64,000 nucleotides of DNA from Plazaster borealis (GCA_021014325.1 CM037472.1:31210234-31274233), one strand, 5' to 3'. Numbered from the stretch's first letter, positions 11,448-23,213 are shown. The notes: generated from the letters alone by a model not told the origin. Translations and numbers: made by a program.

Positions 11448-11884
11448 TGGACATCGTACCCGATTACTGCAACGTATCTTCGTTTTACGGACAGCGGTTT
11501 TATAATATTGCTTTTATTCCCATGATGCAAAATGTAGACTGTTGACCCAAACCTACTGCCTTAGATAGAGATCCAGTGGATCTACTGGGATACAAGGGAT
11601 TGAAAATTCTTTCCAATTCTCTTGGATTTACATTTTCAGTGGCTGCCTCAGTTTAATCAGATAGACTCTTCTTTCTTGAAGTTTTTTATTAATAATGTAA
11701 CATGATTTCGAGACGATCCCTGTGCCATTTTGGTTCACAAACGTCACCTTGATGAAAGGACTAGAGCGGATTGAAAAACAGTCGTCAGTTTTACCTTTGG
11801 TTTAATAACTGTAGGCTATATTGATATATTATGTCGTGTTGGGCTCATATTGAACAGCTTTGTGTCTATTTTATTATTTTTTAC
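11448..11884. other. unassigned stretch
   Basis: AT-rich, no recognised features. Confidence 0.4.
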
Positions 11885-12065
11885 ATTAAACATCAAACAG
11901 CGCAAGCGCCAATAACAGGGTGAAGAGGAAACGATGAAGAACAAATTCCAGTTTAAGACGTGGGTGGAAATATCCAACTGGGAAAAACCCACGCAGTCAG
12001 GTAGGGACTGAAAACCCAATCCACCTGCAAGGCGCCAGTCTGGGATTCGAACCGGGGTCTACACC
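11885..12065 (-). mobile_element. tRNA-derived SINE, head truncated
   Basis: Read on the minus strand it has a B-box-like GGTTCGAATCCC at about 12041-12053, then a body, ending in GCGCTTGCGCTGTTTGATG. The A box is missing, so the head is truncated at about 12065. The 3' end also occurs alone at 17565-17590, which shows it belongs to a dispersed family. Confidence 0.6.
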
Positions 12066-12260
12066 AGGTGAAATATATCACTGTCAGTGGTTATATCACT
12101 GTCAGTAATGATACAATAGGTCATTTTGGTTATTAAGCATCTTGCAACAGCTAATTCGTTTTTTCTTAATTATATCACTCTAAATGATTATAATAACGGT
12201 CAGTGATTACATCATTGTAATTGACTGTATCACTCTCAGTGGTTATATTATGGTGTGCCG
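12066..12260. repeat. irregular TATCACTGTCAGTGGTTA repeats
   Basis: Two adjoining 18-bp units of this text start near 12072. Three or four diverged ones (TATCACTC, GGTCAGTGATTACATCA, TATCACTCTCAGTGGTTA) follow, separated by unrelated sequence. It is a decayed short tandem repeat. Confidence 0.5.
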
Positions 12261-12683
12261 TGATTACAAGAACGAGCTTTTTTATATTCTTCTAGGAAAG
12301 CTGTTGTAAGGCATAACACGTTCGATGTACCATTGAAAGGCCTACATCATGGTGTAGCCATTTTGTTTCTTCCTTTTATTCAAATCAATGTGATCAAAAC
12401 GAGGCTGAGGGGAACCAGAGTGGTCTAGTTGAGGTATTACTGGAATCAGTGCTTTTGGTTACCATTGCACACACGAACAAACACGACAAAAATACTACCA
12501 TACGCCAGAGATCTATGGCCCTTTCGAAATCACGGGTTTGGCTTTAGGCTCCGGCTCAGGCTCCGTCAGTAATTTTGAAAGACTGTGCACATTCCATACG
12601 GGACTTCAAACAGGCAGAAGGTACCTTATGCTGTAGCCCAGGCCTAAGCCGCTGTTTCGACAAAATGGTCTATATGGCTACAC
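12261..12683. other. unassigned; GGCT/CTCCGG-rich patch
   Basis: About 12525-12680 carries GGCTTTAGGCTCCGGCTCAG and later CAGGCCTAAGCC, giving weak inverted symmetry. It may be a decayed short element, but no boundaries could be set. Confidence 0.3.
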
Positions 12684-13046
12684 TTAAAGGCATTGAACAC
12701 GTTTGGAAATTGTCAAAGACCAGTGTTCTCAATTGGTGTATCCCAACATACGCATAAAATAACAAGCCTGTGAAAATTTGGGCTCAATTGGTCATCAAAG
12801 TTGCAAGAAAATGATGAAAGAAAAAACACCCTTGTTGTACAAATTTGTGTGCTTTCAGATAGGAATAAAAACTTCTTGCAAGAATGTTTGTATTATTTTA
12901 GTGAGAAATTACCTCTTTCTCAAAACGTTACTTCAGAGGGAGTCGTTTCATACAATGTTTTATACTATCAACAGCTCTCCGTTGCTTGTTACGAAGTAAG
13001 TTTCTATGCTATTTTGAGTCATTACCAAACATGTACGATACCTTTA
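12684..13046 (-). mobile_element. TTAA element, family A, copy 1
   Basis: Begins TTAAAGGCATTGAACACGTT and ends CGATACCTTTAA. Relative to the copy at 21.2 kb it lies in the opposite orientation. Shared blocks are CTGTGAAAATTTGGGCTCAATTGGTCATC, GAAAGAAAAAACACCC and CTTCAGAGGGAGTCGTTTC, each visible by eye. The central hairpin of the other copy has mostly decayed here. Confidence 0.75.
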
Positions 13047-13319
13047 ACCATTGAAAATCAAACATCACTGACTATAATGAAGAAAAACAATGTGTTATAC
13101 AAGTACTTTATCAGGTAGAAAAACACTATCCAAAGGAATGAAAACAGGTAAGACGAATCGCGAATTATGTGAATTAAAACCGTACAAAGTCGATATACAA
13201 CGTGGAACTTGAAGCGTCTACAGGAGGAGACGAAGTTCATTGTGTTGGCTAATTTTGACTCATTGAAAAACCAAAGGTGAACAGTCGTGTCAGTGTTCAC
13301 TAATTTTCGACACGGCACA
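13047..13319. other. unassigned stretch
   Basis: No recognised features. Confidence 0.35.
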
Positions 13320-13680
13320 AGATGATGTTTTGGGGTCGGTTTACGTGCCCATTCGATCAATTAGCGATGGGGACAGTCGCTGTAGAGTGGTCCCATCAAT
13401 ACGAGACATCAAACTTCGGTCAGCCGGCCAGCGATTTAATTTCATCTATAGCACGGCCGGATATGTTGGGAACTTGGGAGTATCGATTCGTCGTCGTGGA
13501 GCGGTACTCCTCGGCATATCCTACCGCATCGTGGCCGTGCCGTTTCCTCTCCTGCCTGCCGCGGGCTCCCCCCGGGCAGTTGTCGAACAGCGAAATTCGA
13601 GGCAACTCCGCCGGAATAATTACTACCGATTCTGCCGAGTACGGCAAGATACGCTTACTCTAACGGGATCGGATGACAAT
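13320..13680. other. GC- and CpG-rich island of unknown role
   Basis: GC-rich sequence in an AT-rich setting, with many CG dinucleotides. Frames stay open for 113 and 132 codons on plus and 75 on minus at the same place. The translations show no domain, and simultaneous opening in several frames is expected when TA-containing stops are rare. A CCCGCGGG-like patch sits at about 13558-13575. It may be a promoter, a regulatory element or a coding exon. None of these can be chosen from sequence alone. Confidence 0.3.
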
Positions 13681-14437
13681 TTCGGGGTTCACGGAACATT
13701 GAATATTGGAAATAACGCAGCTCATTAAGTCAACACTGCTCCTAAATCGTTTATATTCGAAATTATGTTGGTCTTTCAGAAAGTTTCACGCGAAACGCAA
13801 ACTTTGGGCGAGAGTTTTTTGTAAGTTGCACTCCCGCAAAGCTAAAATCGGACTCTTTTCCATGTTTTTTTGTCTGACTACACAAAAAGAGGCATAGCTG
13901 TAGACTAAAGCGCTCAGAGCCAAGCAGGTGTCGTTTTGAGATTAGGGTTGATCGAGTTTCCATCTTACAATGGCGGAGGATACCTGATGCTCTGCAGACA
14001 ACACAACGGAACAGTGCGATACGATACAGAGTAACCACGAGCGACTCTAATTCCGCGGCTCAATTTTGAGCGCGAAAAACAGGCGGGAAACACGACACCG
14101 GATGCGACGCTGAAAAGCTGTCAAAGTGCCCGTACTTGTGAGTCATATCGGCTCGCTGACAGTGAGGCCACCGTGCTGCCATTGCCATCGATGTCAGTGG
14201 TGACACACTGCCTAATCCTGACGTGTCAGAAACTTTCAGAAGCGTTTTGCAAAGTTGATTAACCAGGAGTATCCAGTTAATCTCTGACTGATTGTACGAC
14301 CTACTTTTGTCAGGTTCCGTAAGAAGTGTAAAGCTCTAAACACGTCCTCCCCGTGACAGTATGGGCGGTAGTTACGCAGCTAATAGGAGGGCCTGGGGTT
14401 ATTGATTGGAGTTTTGTCCACATAAGACAAACAAATC
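13681..14437. other. unassigned stretch, CpG-rich in the middle
   Basis: About 14050-14240 is CpG-rich and includes TGACAG/CTGTCA pieces and an AATGGCGGAGG at about 13970, a YY1-like motif. No coding evidence. Confidence 0.3.
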
Positions 14438-14487
14438 TGTTGATGAAGACATAGGCTCTAAGCATACTGAGCGAAACGTCGAGTCAT
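14438..14487 (-). repeat. Penelope-like terminal hairpin motif, fragment
   Basis: TGATGAAGAC, a short stem (GGCTC/GAGC) and GAAACGTCGAG follow one another as in the 7.1-kb palindrome. Only this core is recognisable here. Confidence 0.45.
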
Positions 14488-14602
14488 TGCTCCTTTGCAC
14501 CACTCGCTCTCTCAGACCCTTGCTCTATGCTCAGACCAAAACATTTTTTCCAATCAGAAGTACTATGTTAGTGCGATTGGGGAAGATTTCCCTCTTGCAG
14601 TC

Positions 14603-14630
14603 TGTTTGTTTGTTTGTTTGTTTGTTTGTT
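14603..14630. repeat. (TGTT)n microsatellite
   Basis: Seven perfect tetranucleotide units. They make an artificial VCLFVCLFV reading frame on the plus strand. Confidence 0.9.
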
Positions 14631-16377
14631 TAGATGAACTTTCCGTCAAACGGGAACTCAGCAAACTCCCACAAGGGGATATAAACACCAAGCTGGCAAC
14701 AGCCAATCTCTCTCGCACAAACATTGGTTTCACGTCTATAATTATGAATTACACAAATCAAGAAATTGTGATTTAGTAGACGATCGACAGTACTTAGTCA
14801 TTGTGAAATCAGCGGTTAGCTTGTCTGGGCAAGTGTGAAGAAATATTATTTGTCCAGACTGATTTCGATTTAGAAATCTTATACTAGGGCCTAACCCATT
14901 TTGTAGAAGAACACTTTCCATGTCACGGCTCATTGTGGACACAAGTTCAGTTACCCGTCTTTCCCACAGTTCATGGTCACAGACATGGTCACACTCACGT
15001 CAACAAAACGGTTGTCACGTAGTCTTCATCAAGTTCACGCTATCTTGTGTCTTTCGCATTTAAATCGATGTGAAGGCGACGAAGATGGTCAAAGCTTAAT
15101 CCAGATCTATAGAGGGGGTGCTATATAATTGTAAGTTCTTTTCGATGACAGCAATAATCATGCAGTCTTTCATACCTCAAACGGTTTGACTTATTCGGTA
15201 TTGGCAAGTGATCAAAGACTCTAAGACAAATTGAAACAAAACTTGAAACACTGTACATCACTCTGACTCATAATACCCATATATTAAATAAATTGATTTA
15301 CTAAAACAAAACGAACAAATGAGATGTATTATGAAAAAAGAAGACAAAGTGCCCCCACTGTTTGAAAAAGAACAACAGATAATACAAAATAGGCGTTTAT
15401 TTGGCGGCACTTTTAAACAAATCAAAAATCAAAAAATGAAAGCGCCATCGGACCATCTTTAATTCAGTCTTAACTCCTTTGGAGTATGCAGCACCATATG
15501 TCATAACATTATGTCTTACAAGGATCGATGTTCACGTAAGACGTATATTGAGATTTCGGTCACTTATAACCCATCATCGGACTCACGAAAAAAAAGGGAA
15601 AACCCCAACACTGTTTACAATGTGTTCAAACATGAGATTTCGGACTCATCGCGAGATCAAAATATAGTTGTTCTACTCATTTATAAAAACTAAAGCATTC
15701 CAGGCAAATCTTTGAATCTTTTTCCCCCTCAAATGGCTATGTTATTTCCATCTAAGCAATGATATGCGCAAGTCTAATGTTGCTATAAAGCGCTTTGAAC
15801 ATCTTAGTTTCCATCTTAGCAAATGCACGCGTTGAAAGCTCGGTTGACCTTTCTTTTGCAACGTCACGGCCGTTTTCCCCCGCCAAAACAGAGTAGTGAG
15901 CAAACTATGTAGGCTACAGTGCAAACGGAAACACATAATTCTTAATGATAAAGATCAAATTAAAACTGGTCCTAACACTGACAGTTCAGAAGATATCTTT
16001 GAAGACATGTGGAAGATGCCTATACATCTACAATGAAACAATTTTTATATCTGGAAAAAAGAATAACAAACCAAAAGATGGCGTCAGAACTTTGACAGTT
16101 TTGTCAACTCACGGCCAATACAAAATGGTTGCCAATGTTTGCAGAGAAGAGAGGTAATTTTTTGGTGATAACTTCTTGAACATTTCTGACAAGTGATTTA
16201 CATTAAGTAAATTGATAATATTCATACTTTCCAGTATAAGAACTCCATAAAAAGATCCCTTTAGGGTTGTGTAAGTTGTTAACAAGGACAGTCAAACTTG
16301 AATAATAAGTCCGACGACTTCGGTAGCACACATTATTGTTTGTTGTTTGTTCAGCCTCAACGCGTTTTATATATATA
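14631..16377. other. unassigned stretch
   Basis: No repeat family or gene recognised. Short frames only. Confidence 0.4.
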
Positions 16378-16459
16378 AACCGGAGGTCGTTGGTTCAAAT
16401 CCCACTCTAGTCAATTTTTCTTTGTTCAAACCCAAAATCATTATATATATATATATATT
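16378..16459 (+). mobile_element. tRNA-Lys-like SINE fragment followed by (TA)n
   Basis: ACCGGAGGTCGTTGGTTCAAATCCCACTCTAGT contains the B box and 3' acceptor side of the tRNA head, and the family tail TTTGTTCAAACCCAAAA follows. The A box is missing and replaced by TATATATA. A (TA)n run of about nine units closes the fragment. Sister copies lie at 38.1 and 56.8 kb. Confidence 0.65.
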
Positions 16460-16934
16460 TTTTAATCTGAAAGGCGAGGTACTTGTTGGTAATTTGTGTG
16501 TTAGGACGGCCTTGTAAAGGTGCTGGTCACCTGTTCCTTCTTGCCACTCCCTAGCTTGGTATCTTATACAATTTTCAATATTTGTATTTATTTTTATTTT
16601 CTCAGTGAGCCATAGTTCTATTTTGTGGATTGTACCTTCTAATAACTTTTAGTCTTTTGCCAGTGTGAAGTGTAATAAACTTATAACAAACAACATGTAA
16701 CCTTTGAAGTCTTTGCAGCCGAAACTCCTACTGACCTTGGTATTGTCAAGCTTACAGAGAAATTAAACATTCTTCTTCAAATTATTCCACTCTTACATAC
16801 TCTTCTGTTAATTAGTTTGTCGAAGCAAAGACGAGCAATCGCTATACTTGTCGAAGTAAAAGTAAAAAACATTACCAGCGTAGGCCTGTTTAAGTGATGT
16901 TTGAAGCTTGGTGTGAACTAGTAAGCTTACGGGT
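16460..16934. other. unassigned stretch
   Basis: AT-rich, no recognised features. Confidence 0.4.
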
Positions 16935-17045
16935 TCAACCATGTTTGTGTAAATCTCTTTTTGGAGGAGTGTTGGCTCTGAAAAGAGCCGTTATTATGGC
17001 ATCGACGTTTCGAACAGTTTACTCTGCTCGTCTTCAGGAGAATGC
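16935..17045 (+). mobile_element. Penelope-like terminal repeat, single arm
   Basis: It matches one arm of the 7.1-kb palindrome: CCATG, GTAAATCTC, GGCTCTGAAAAGAGCC (a perfect short hairpin), then ATCGACGTTTCGAACAG and GCTCGTCTTCAGGAG. The stem letters have changed together (AGAACC to AGAGCC on both sides), so the hairpin has been kept by compensating substitutions. Confidence 0.55.
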
Positions 17046-18693
17046 TGGACTGCTGTTGATGCTGAGGAGGGATGCACATTTGGGCAGAAAGGCTGCAAGC
17101 TGATGTAGACCGGTGATGCGTGGGAGATGTTTAAAACAAGTTAAAGATGTCTTTATCAAGTTGATACTTTTTTTTGCCTTGCCTTGTTTGTTTTCTTGTA
17201 ACATTTTTTAAAATTTGTGTAGATAAATGTTTAGTATTGTAGTTTTTAAATAATTTTATTGCTTTCGAGTGTAATTAAATCCAACCGTTTTTATATTAAG
17301 GTTGCAAATAAATAAAATGCTAATATTGATTTTCTGAAATGTTATCACATTTAGTGAAAACAATGAAGAATGATTTACGCCCCATTTTCAAATACGCATT
17401 TTCAAAAATGTTATTTACTCGACTTTCAGAGGGAAATATTTCTCTGCAGGATTGGTACTGGTATATAACGACAACAAAGAACACTTATCATCAAGTTTAA
17501 GTTATTTTGTGCCGAAATATATATTTATTCATTTGTATTTTATATATTTTATTTCATTTCATACAACATCCAACAGCGCAAGCGCAAATTAAATAATAAA
17601 TAGTTTTAATGAATATATAAATAATTCAATATTAATCAGGCTGATATAATTGCAAAGATTGTTTATGTAGGCCTAAGTGAAGTTTATATCTTGATAAATG
17701 TTCATGTTATTTAACAAATACACGTCCTACAGTGAAAGACTTTGGTGAATCGAGCCATTTTAGGTTGCATCTCCCCCACGCCTTGGCAATCTTCGTCTTA
17801 TTCCCAGTAGACGCTAGAGAATACTCCCAGCAATACGACGCAGATGTCTGATCATTTACAAACCGTACGTTGAGGGTACCAGGCTGTATATTATTGCCCG
17901 GAGCAGGGGCTTGCGTTTGCTGATGTGTAATCCTATGCTAGAAAAAAACCCTCACAAGAAGTACATGAAATGTGCATAGACATTGTAAGTATATCGCAAG
18001 CTCCTGTTAAAATGTACGAACATAGCTCTTTGATAGATGAGACGTGGTTCCACGGTCCTCTAATTTTCAGTAAACATTTCATTGGGTATTTCGACATGTC
18101 AAGAGATCGCGCAAATACTGTGTTGCTTTGCAAGGTACTATATATGTGATTATTTTGATTTAGCATAATCGAAATTGGAGTTGGCTTTTGGAGGACCATC
18201 CCCTCTCACATGGTAGTATTTCAGAAGGAATCTGTCTCTTGACTTCAGAGGGGCATTTTATCCCAATAAGTAACAGAAAGCTGTGTCCTAATTTTAATAG
18301 GTAAAGTTTTTATCAGTCAAAAAACAAATTAAACTTTGTTATATCTATACGCTTGCCTGCTTTAAAGTGGATAACAGGACAAGTGCCATTTGATATTTGC
18401 AAAACTGCAACTGCACGCGAATTCCACTTTCGAGTTGTTAAGTATGAATTATGCCGAAAAGTCAACGCCCACCTTAAATTTTTTGTATGTTTCTTACCAC
18501 AACAGAAATGCCGATTGAATCTACTCCTCCCCCCACAAGAAAAAAATACTGCTCAAAATAAATAAAGAAATGATGGGTCTACCTGTGACTTAGACACTTA
18601 GTAACATAATGCGAATGTACATTGTAATAAGGAGCGAGTCAGGCATGCTTATGGGTTCAAACTGAAACCAAATTTGGACGCACTCCGTCATGA
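17046..18693. other. unassigned; includes a short SINE tail at 17565-17590
   Basis: AT-rich. The CATCCAACAGCGCAAGCGC piece at 17565-17590 equals the 3' end of the SINE at 11.9 kb and is all that remains of that copy. No gene recognised. Confidence 0.45.
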
Positions 18694-19105
18694 CATTTTA
18701 TCAGCGCCGAAACCAGGGTAGATTTTATGGGGACACAAGGGGGTACACCATTTTATCAGGGGGATCACTACTGGCCAATTAAAACAGTACGGTAGTTTCC
18801 GTTTGCATATCTCTTAAACAAGCCCAATTTCAGCGTTCTTGTTATGCCATTTACTATTTTCTTATAAGATAATCTGACGTGAGAGTAAAAACAAACAGGG
18901 CTTACATTGTCTTCGTGTAAATGGAAAAATTGTTTTAGAAACATTGGAAGTATAAAATGTAATATTTTACTCTGGTAATTTTTAATCTCAGTCCCGATTT
19001 CAAATGGAGGTGGTGGGGATGGGGGCATCCGGGGGGGGGGGGCTCGGATATCATTTTGGGGGCCACGTGCCCCCTGCCCCCCTTAGTTACGCCACTGCAC
19101 TTTAT
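18694..19105. mobile_element. hAT-type miniature element with 8-bp target duplication
   Basis: The element spans 18702-19097. Its ends are CAGCGCCGAAACCAGGG and, inverted, CAGTGGCGTAACTAAGGGG. It is flanked by CATTTTAT at 18694-18701 and CACTTTAT at 19098-19105, an 8-bp duplication with one mismatch. CAGTGGCG termini with 8-bp duplications fit the hAT superfamily. The interior is non-coding, with a G-run near 19031-19041. A partial sister lies at 37836 and a related short one at 33375. Confidence 0.7.
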
Positions 19106-20184
19106 GATCCGTGAAATAGCTCCATGCTGATATAAGAAAATATGCCATGGTTCTTAAGGAGAAACATATAACAAAAACCGTATGCATTGACTGTAGCATA
19201 ATAACCCTTTTCCTTAATTCATCCTGACATAATTAACATAATCATTGCTCTAATTCAATCAAAATGAAAGAGATGTCTAAAACTGGTAACTTCTGAGTGG
19301 CAGGCCGTATGTGCCGAAATTAGGCTCGTTTTTCAGAATGCTGTAACTTAATGTGAACATTTTAATATTATGTAGGAAGTGACAAACAGTGTGGAAATAT
19401 ACTTTATACATGTTGTTTTTCCTCTTTGACAGACTCCATGGAAACAGATACTAAATCGATGAGTAGTGCTCACTACACACAAAAGTACACAAAAGTTAAG
19501 CCAGTTCTTGTTTACTACCAGCCTCGCTCTGATGACAAGTAATCGTTTATGATAGAAACAAGATGGCCTCGACGTAATGAATTACATGTGTAAAAAGCTT
19601 TTGTCACACGGGTGTCTATATGGGTGTAGTCTTGATACCTAAAACTGACGCAGCAGTTCAGTTGACTGTGTCTCTTCTAATATCAAGATGCCTCACGTCC
19701 CATTATCATGAATGAGGAATTGTATATCCTCCAGAACATGATCAGCTCACATACTCTCCGTCCATGTATAAGGTTCACCACGCGGCGAGGCATGAGCAAT
19801 AAAATTGAAGTATTTCCGGCGTATATATCTCCCACCCACCGACCTCCGGAAGTCGTATAAACATGATATTGCCAAGAACACTTATTAGTGGGCTCCGTCT
19901 TTTGATGCTGGCTGGGAAATAAACACAATCAAAAAGCCGCACGACTCGCAACCTTTGAGCGTTGCTTCGATTCTAAGATTACTCGTAGAGAGAGTCGCCC
20001 ATATCATAGCCACCGTGATTTCCCGGCACAGTGGCACGGTGCGATCGACTCGGGAAGGCCGCCTAACTTTCCACGTACTCACTGCCTAACCCCTCCGGGG
20101 CATCGGGAGCTAAGGATTCAGCAGTACCGGTTTTCTCGTCACTTCATAAGTGATATCACTTTATCCTTTTTAATAAATGAGCAG
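19106..20184. other. unassigned stretch; GC-richer end
   Basis: About 19930-20110 is CpG-rich and opens a 65-codon frame on minus, unrecognised. The rest is AT-rich without features. Confidence 0.35.
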
Positions 20185-20361
20185 ATTGCACCGGTAATGT
20201 GAATCAAATACGGCTTCTGTACAAAGAGAGGTGGAGAGGCACCCGAGGGTCTGATGATGGTGAAGAGATCTTGCCTGACCCAGATACAAGTAGCGAAAGC
20301 CAAACCCATAGACGGATGGAAGAGTCGCAGTCAGTACACACTCCTGAGCCTGGATGGTCAG
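20185..20361 (+). CDS. possible internal exon, unrecognised
   Basis: A polypyrimidine tract (TTTATCCTTTTT) leads to GAGCAG at 20179-20184, a fair splice acceptor. The one frame with no stop runs 58 codons to TCAG|GTGAAAG at 20361/20362, a fair donor. The translation is hydrophilic and acidic in the middle (SDDGEEILPDPDTSSES), then Arg/Glu/Ser-rich, the look of a disordered protein region. The other two plus frames stop within a few codons of the acceptor. There is no ATG at the frame's opening, which agrees with an internal exon and disagrees with a single-exon gene. No family is recognised and no partner exon was found nearby, so this may be chance. Confidence 0.22.
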
Positions 20362-20997
20362 GTGAAAGAACACACAGGTAGAACAAGAGGTCTGTGTCCA
20401 AGATACTCTTCATCAATCTCACGAAACATCCTATTTCAGAAGAAACAAATGTTTTCCTCAGTAGAAAATATGTTTTTCTTTGATTGAGACCTTCCCCTAC
20501 CTTTTGATTTGATCCGTTGCTGCTGGTTAGTATACCGGTCCGTTCTTTGAACGTTCAGTCTAGCCCGTTTGTCCGTCTATCTCTTCTCTTACTTTGAAGC
20601 CATTGATTAACAATAAAAAGGTCATCTGGACACGCTTCCATTTCTACATTCCTTCGTGTATTCATTTTAAATTTGTTAACATTCTTCATCCTTGAGAGCA
20701 TTGTCATGTAACCGTCATCTCATGTTCGCCTTATTCACTCAGTAAGAACGAACAATGGATATTGTTATTTTTACCACCATAGGGATTTGACTTTCCTCTC
20801 CTTTCTGCTCCGGTTTAGTCGTCACAATAAGTTCAACTCAAGAAAAGAAAATGGCTGCGATGCGATAACTCCTATCAGTCTGGTTTAGTCAAAGTGCATG
20901 TCATTAAGAGTTATGAAGTGTAAACAAAATGGAAATACGATAGATCATTGGCAAAAATCAGAAAAAACAAATGATTAATTTTTAATGTTAAAGGCAC
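20362..20997. other. unassigned stretch
   Basis: No recognised features. Confidence 0.35.
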
Positions 20998-21045
20998 TGG
21001 ACACTATTGGTAATTACTCAAAATAACTGTTAGCATAATATCACG
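20998..21045 (+). mobile_element. TTAA element, family A, left-end fragment
   Basis: TTAAAGGCACTGGACACTAT and TGGTAATTACTCAAAATAA are the classical left end of the family. The match fades after about 21045. Confidence 0.6.
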
Positions 21046-21177
21046 ATAATGTGATAGTCACCCTCCCTTGAGATTCAAGGTGTCTCACATAGATAATCTA
21101 AAATGATGATATTCGACATGTATGGACAAACCAATTGTGTCGTACGAAGAAAGGGTTTACACTCTTATTAAAGGTAT

Positions 21178-21551
21178 CGTACACGTTTGGTAATGACTCA
21201 AAACTAATATTAGTATAAAAACGTACTTGGTAACGATCAATGGAGAGCTGTTGATAGTATAAAACATTGTGAGAAACGGCTCCCTCTGAAGTAACGTCGT
21301 TTTTGAGAAAAAAGTAATTTCTCAGTAAAATATTTGAGTTCATTTCGAGACCTCACGCGTGAGGTCTCGAAATCAAGCATCTGAAAGCACACAACTTCGT
21401 GTGACAAGGGTGTTTTTTCTTCCATTATTATCTCGCAACTTCGATGACCAATTGAGTTCAAATTTTCACAGGTTTGTTATTTTGTATGTTGAGATACACC
21501 AAGTGAGAAGACTGGTCTTTGACAATTACCAAAAGTGTCCAGTGTCTTTAA
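21178..21551 (+). mobile_element. TTAA element, family A, complete copy
   Basis: Starts TTAAAGGTATCGTACACGTT and ends AAAGTGTCCAGTGTCTTTAA. At its centre is a perfect 30-bp palindrome, 21343-21372, built from TTTCGAGACCTCACG and its complement. Flanking blocks (CGGCTCCCTCTGAAGTAACG on the left, CGTGTGACAAGGGTGTTTTT on the right) match the copy at 12.7 kb in opposite orientation. No coding capacity. A (TA)n run follows at about 21558-21572. Confidence 0.85.
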
Positions 21552-21572
21552 AGCTCTTATATATATATATAT

Positions 21573-22867
21573 CTTTTTATACCGTTTATAGTACCAGCAG
21601 TACTGGGAAATATTTTCATCTGATATAACACATATCCCCGAAAGTGAATTTTATTTGGGTTGAGACTTTAATCGAAATTAAGCACAAAGAACGAACATGA
21701 ACAAAATCTTTGAAAGTTTTTCCCGAAACGTGACCACCTAATTGACGAATCCCATCTGGTTGGGTGTATGGCTTCACGTCTTATTGAAAACAACATAATT
21801 TAAAGGAATTAGGCTAATGTTAAAAGCTGTACAGTGCTTACACGAATTTTAAAATTGCACTTCAAATAAAAATACAGGTGTGACTTTGATTTCCTCTAAT
21901 TCAGAATGAATATCACATTATTTGTAATAGTAATAATACGTTATATTCGAATTTGAAAATAAATAAATACAGTACTTGTCGGAAAACTTGGCAAATTAAA
22001 AAAATGATGTGCCCGGATACATGATGTCATCTTTGGATCACACACGGGCAAGATCAATCTTTAAACAAATCTTTGGTTTGGTGACAGATGAAATCTCATT
22101 TTCTATATAATTACACACACCACCACCCTACAGCTGTTATTCTTGCATTTGTTGTAGACCAATATATAGTATTCTTCACCTCTGGCTGTTTTTAGAACGG
22201 TAGTGGTGAATGGTCAAGGGCGAGCGTGATCCTTGGGCCTTGGGGGGTATAGCGACGGAGCTCTGGCCCTGCGAGATGCGACAATGGTGCGGTCACTTGG
22301 TGGAGGACCGTCAAGCGAATCCCTCGGGACTCGTGGTTGCTTTGCTTATAGGTTTCTCGCTAAACGCCATGATACACTGAGGTCATAGTTTGTTTTCTTG
22401 GACAGGGATAGTACTGGTTAGAGAACGATGATTGCTTTGACAAAAATCGGGGTTGTTTTTTGTAAAATTGACTCCCTAGAATGATACCTTTATGGCCATC
22501 AGAAGAGCTGTCATTCAACAGACGAGACATTTCACACGAAGATCCATCACGTGCGATGTAGCCTATCATTTGAAGATTTGTCATGAAATTATTTGCCTGT
22601 AATATACCTTACGCATTAAACAACAAATTGAATCATGCATAGAACCAGATTCGTGAAAAAAATAATAACAAATGAAATGATACAAAAAACTGCCGTTAAA
22701 GTAATACAAAATGCACTTTTACTGTTATTTCAACCAGGAAAAAAATGTAGCATTCACAAATTGATTGTTAAAGGTATTATCATGACTACAAAAGCGTAAA
22801 GTAGTTCCTCATCAGTAACAACAGTTAACATTTTCCATGGTGCTAACACTGTGTTCTTTTCTTCCTT
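21573..22867. other. unassigned stretch; GC-richer at 22200-22340
   Basis: About 22200-22340 is G-rich and CpG-rich and the rest is AT-rich. No coding or repeat assignment. Confidence 0.35.
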
Positions 22868-23213
22868 TTAAAGGTATTGTACACTTTTAGTAACAGCTCA
22901 AAATCAGTGTCACACATTTTGTGTGATTCAACATATGCATGAACAAACAAACCTGTGAAAGTTTGAGCTCAATTGGGCATCGAGATCACGAGAAAATAGT
23001 GAAAAGAGACCTTATGTGTTTTCTGTTTTTTTCAAAATATCGCGCGTGATAAAAACTATTGTTTTACTCATTTCTCAGAAACAATAGCATTTTAGGCAGA
23101 AATATTTTAAGCAACCCTTTCTACCATTACTTACTTTAAATCATGTAAGTTGTGTGTGAATCTGTGAACATTTGTGTTTTTCGATCTTACCAAATAGTGT
23201 ACAGGGCCTTTAA
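22868..23213 (+). mobile_element. TTAA element, family C, copy 1
   Basis: TTAAAGGTATTGTACACTTT at the left, AGTGTACAGGGCCTTTAA at the right. It is nearly identical by eye to copy 2 starting 282 bp downstream of its end. Its central hairpin has lost the left arm: only the right arm GATAAAAACT remains after TCGCGCGT. Confidence 0.85.

Noticed and set aside
11093..11545. 150-codon ORF with a stretch conserved in the copy at 30845-31081
   Set aside because: Both lie within family D miniature elements. The third copy (38853-39279) has a 13-bp deletion in the same stretch, so similarity reflects common descent and not coding selection.
14406..14776. ORFs through the TGTT repeat
   Set aside because: The VCLFVCLFV text is microsatellite-derived and the frames on either side are unrelated.
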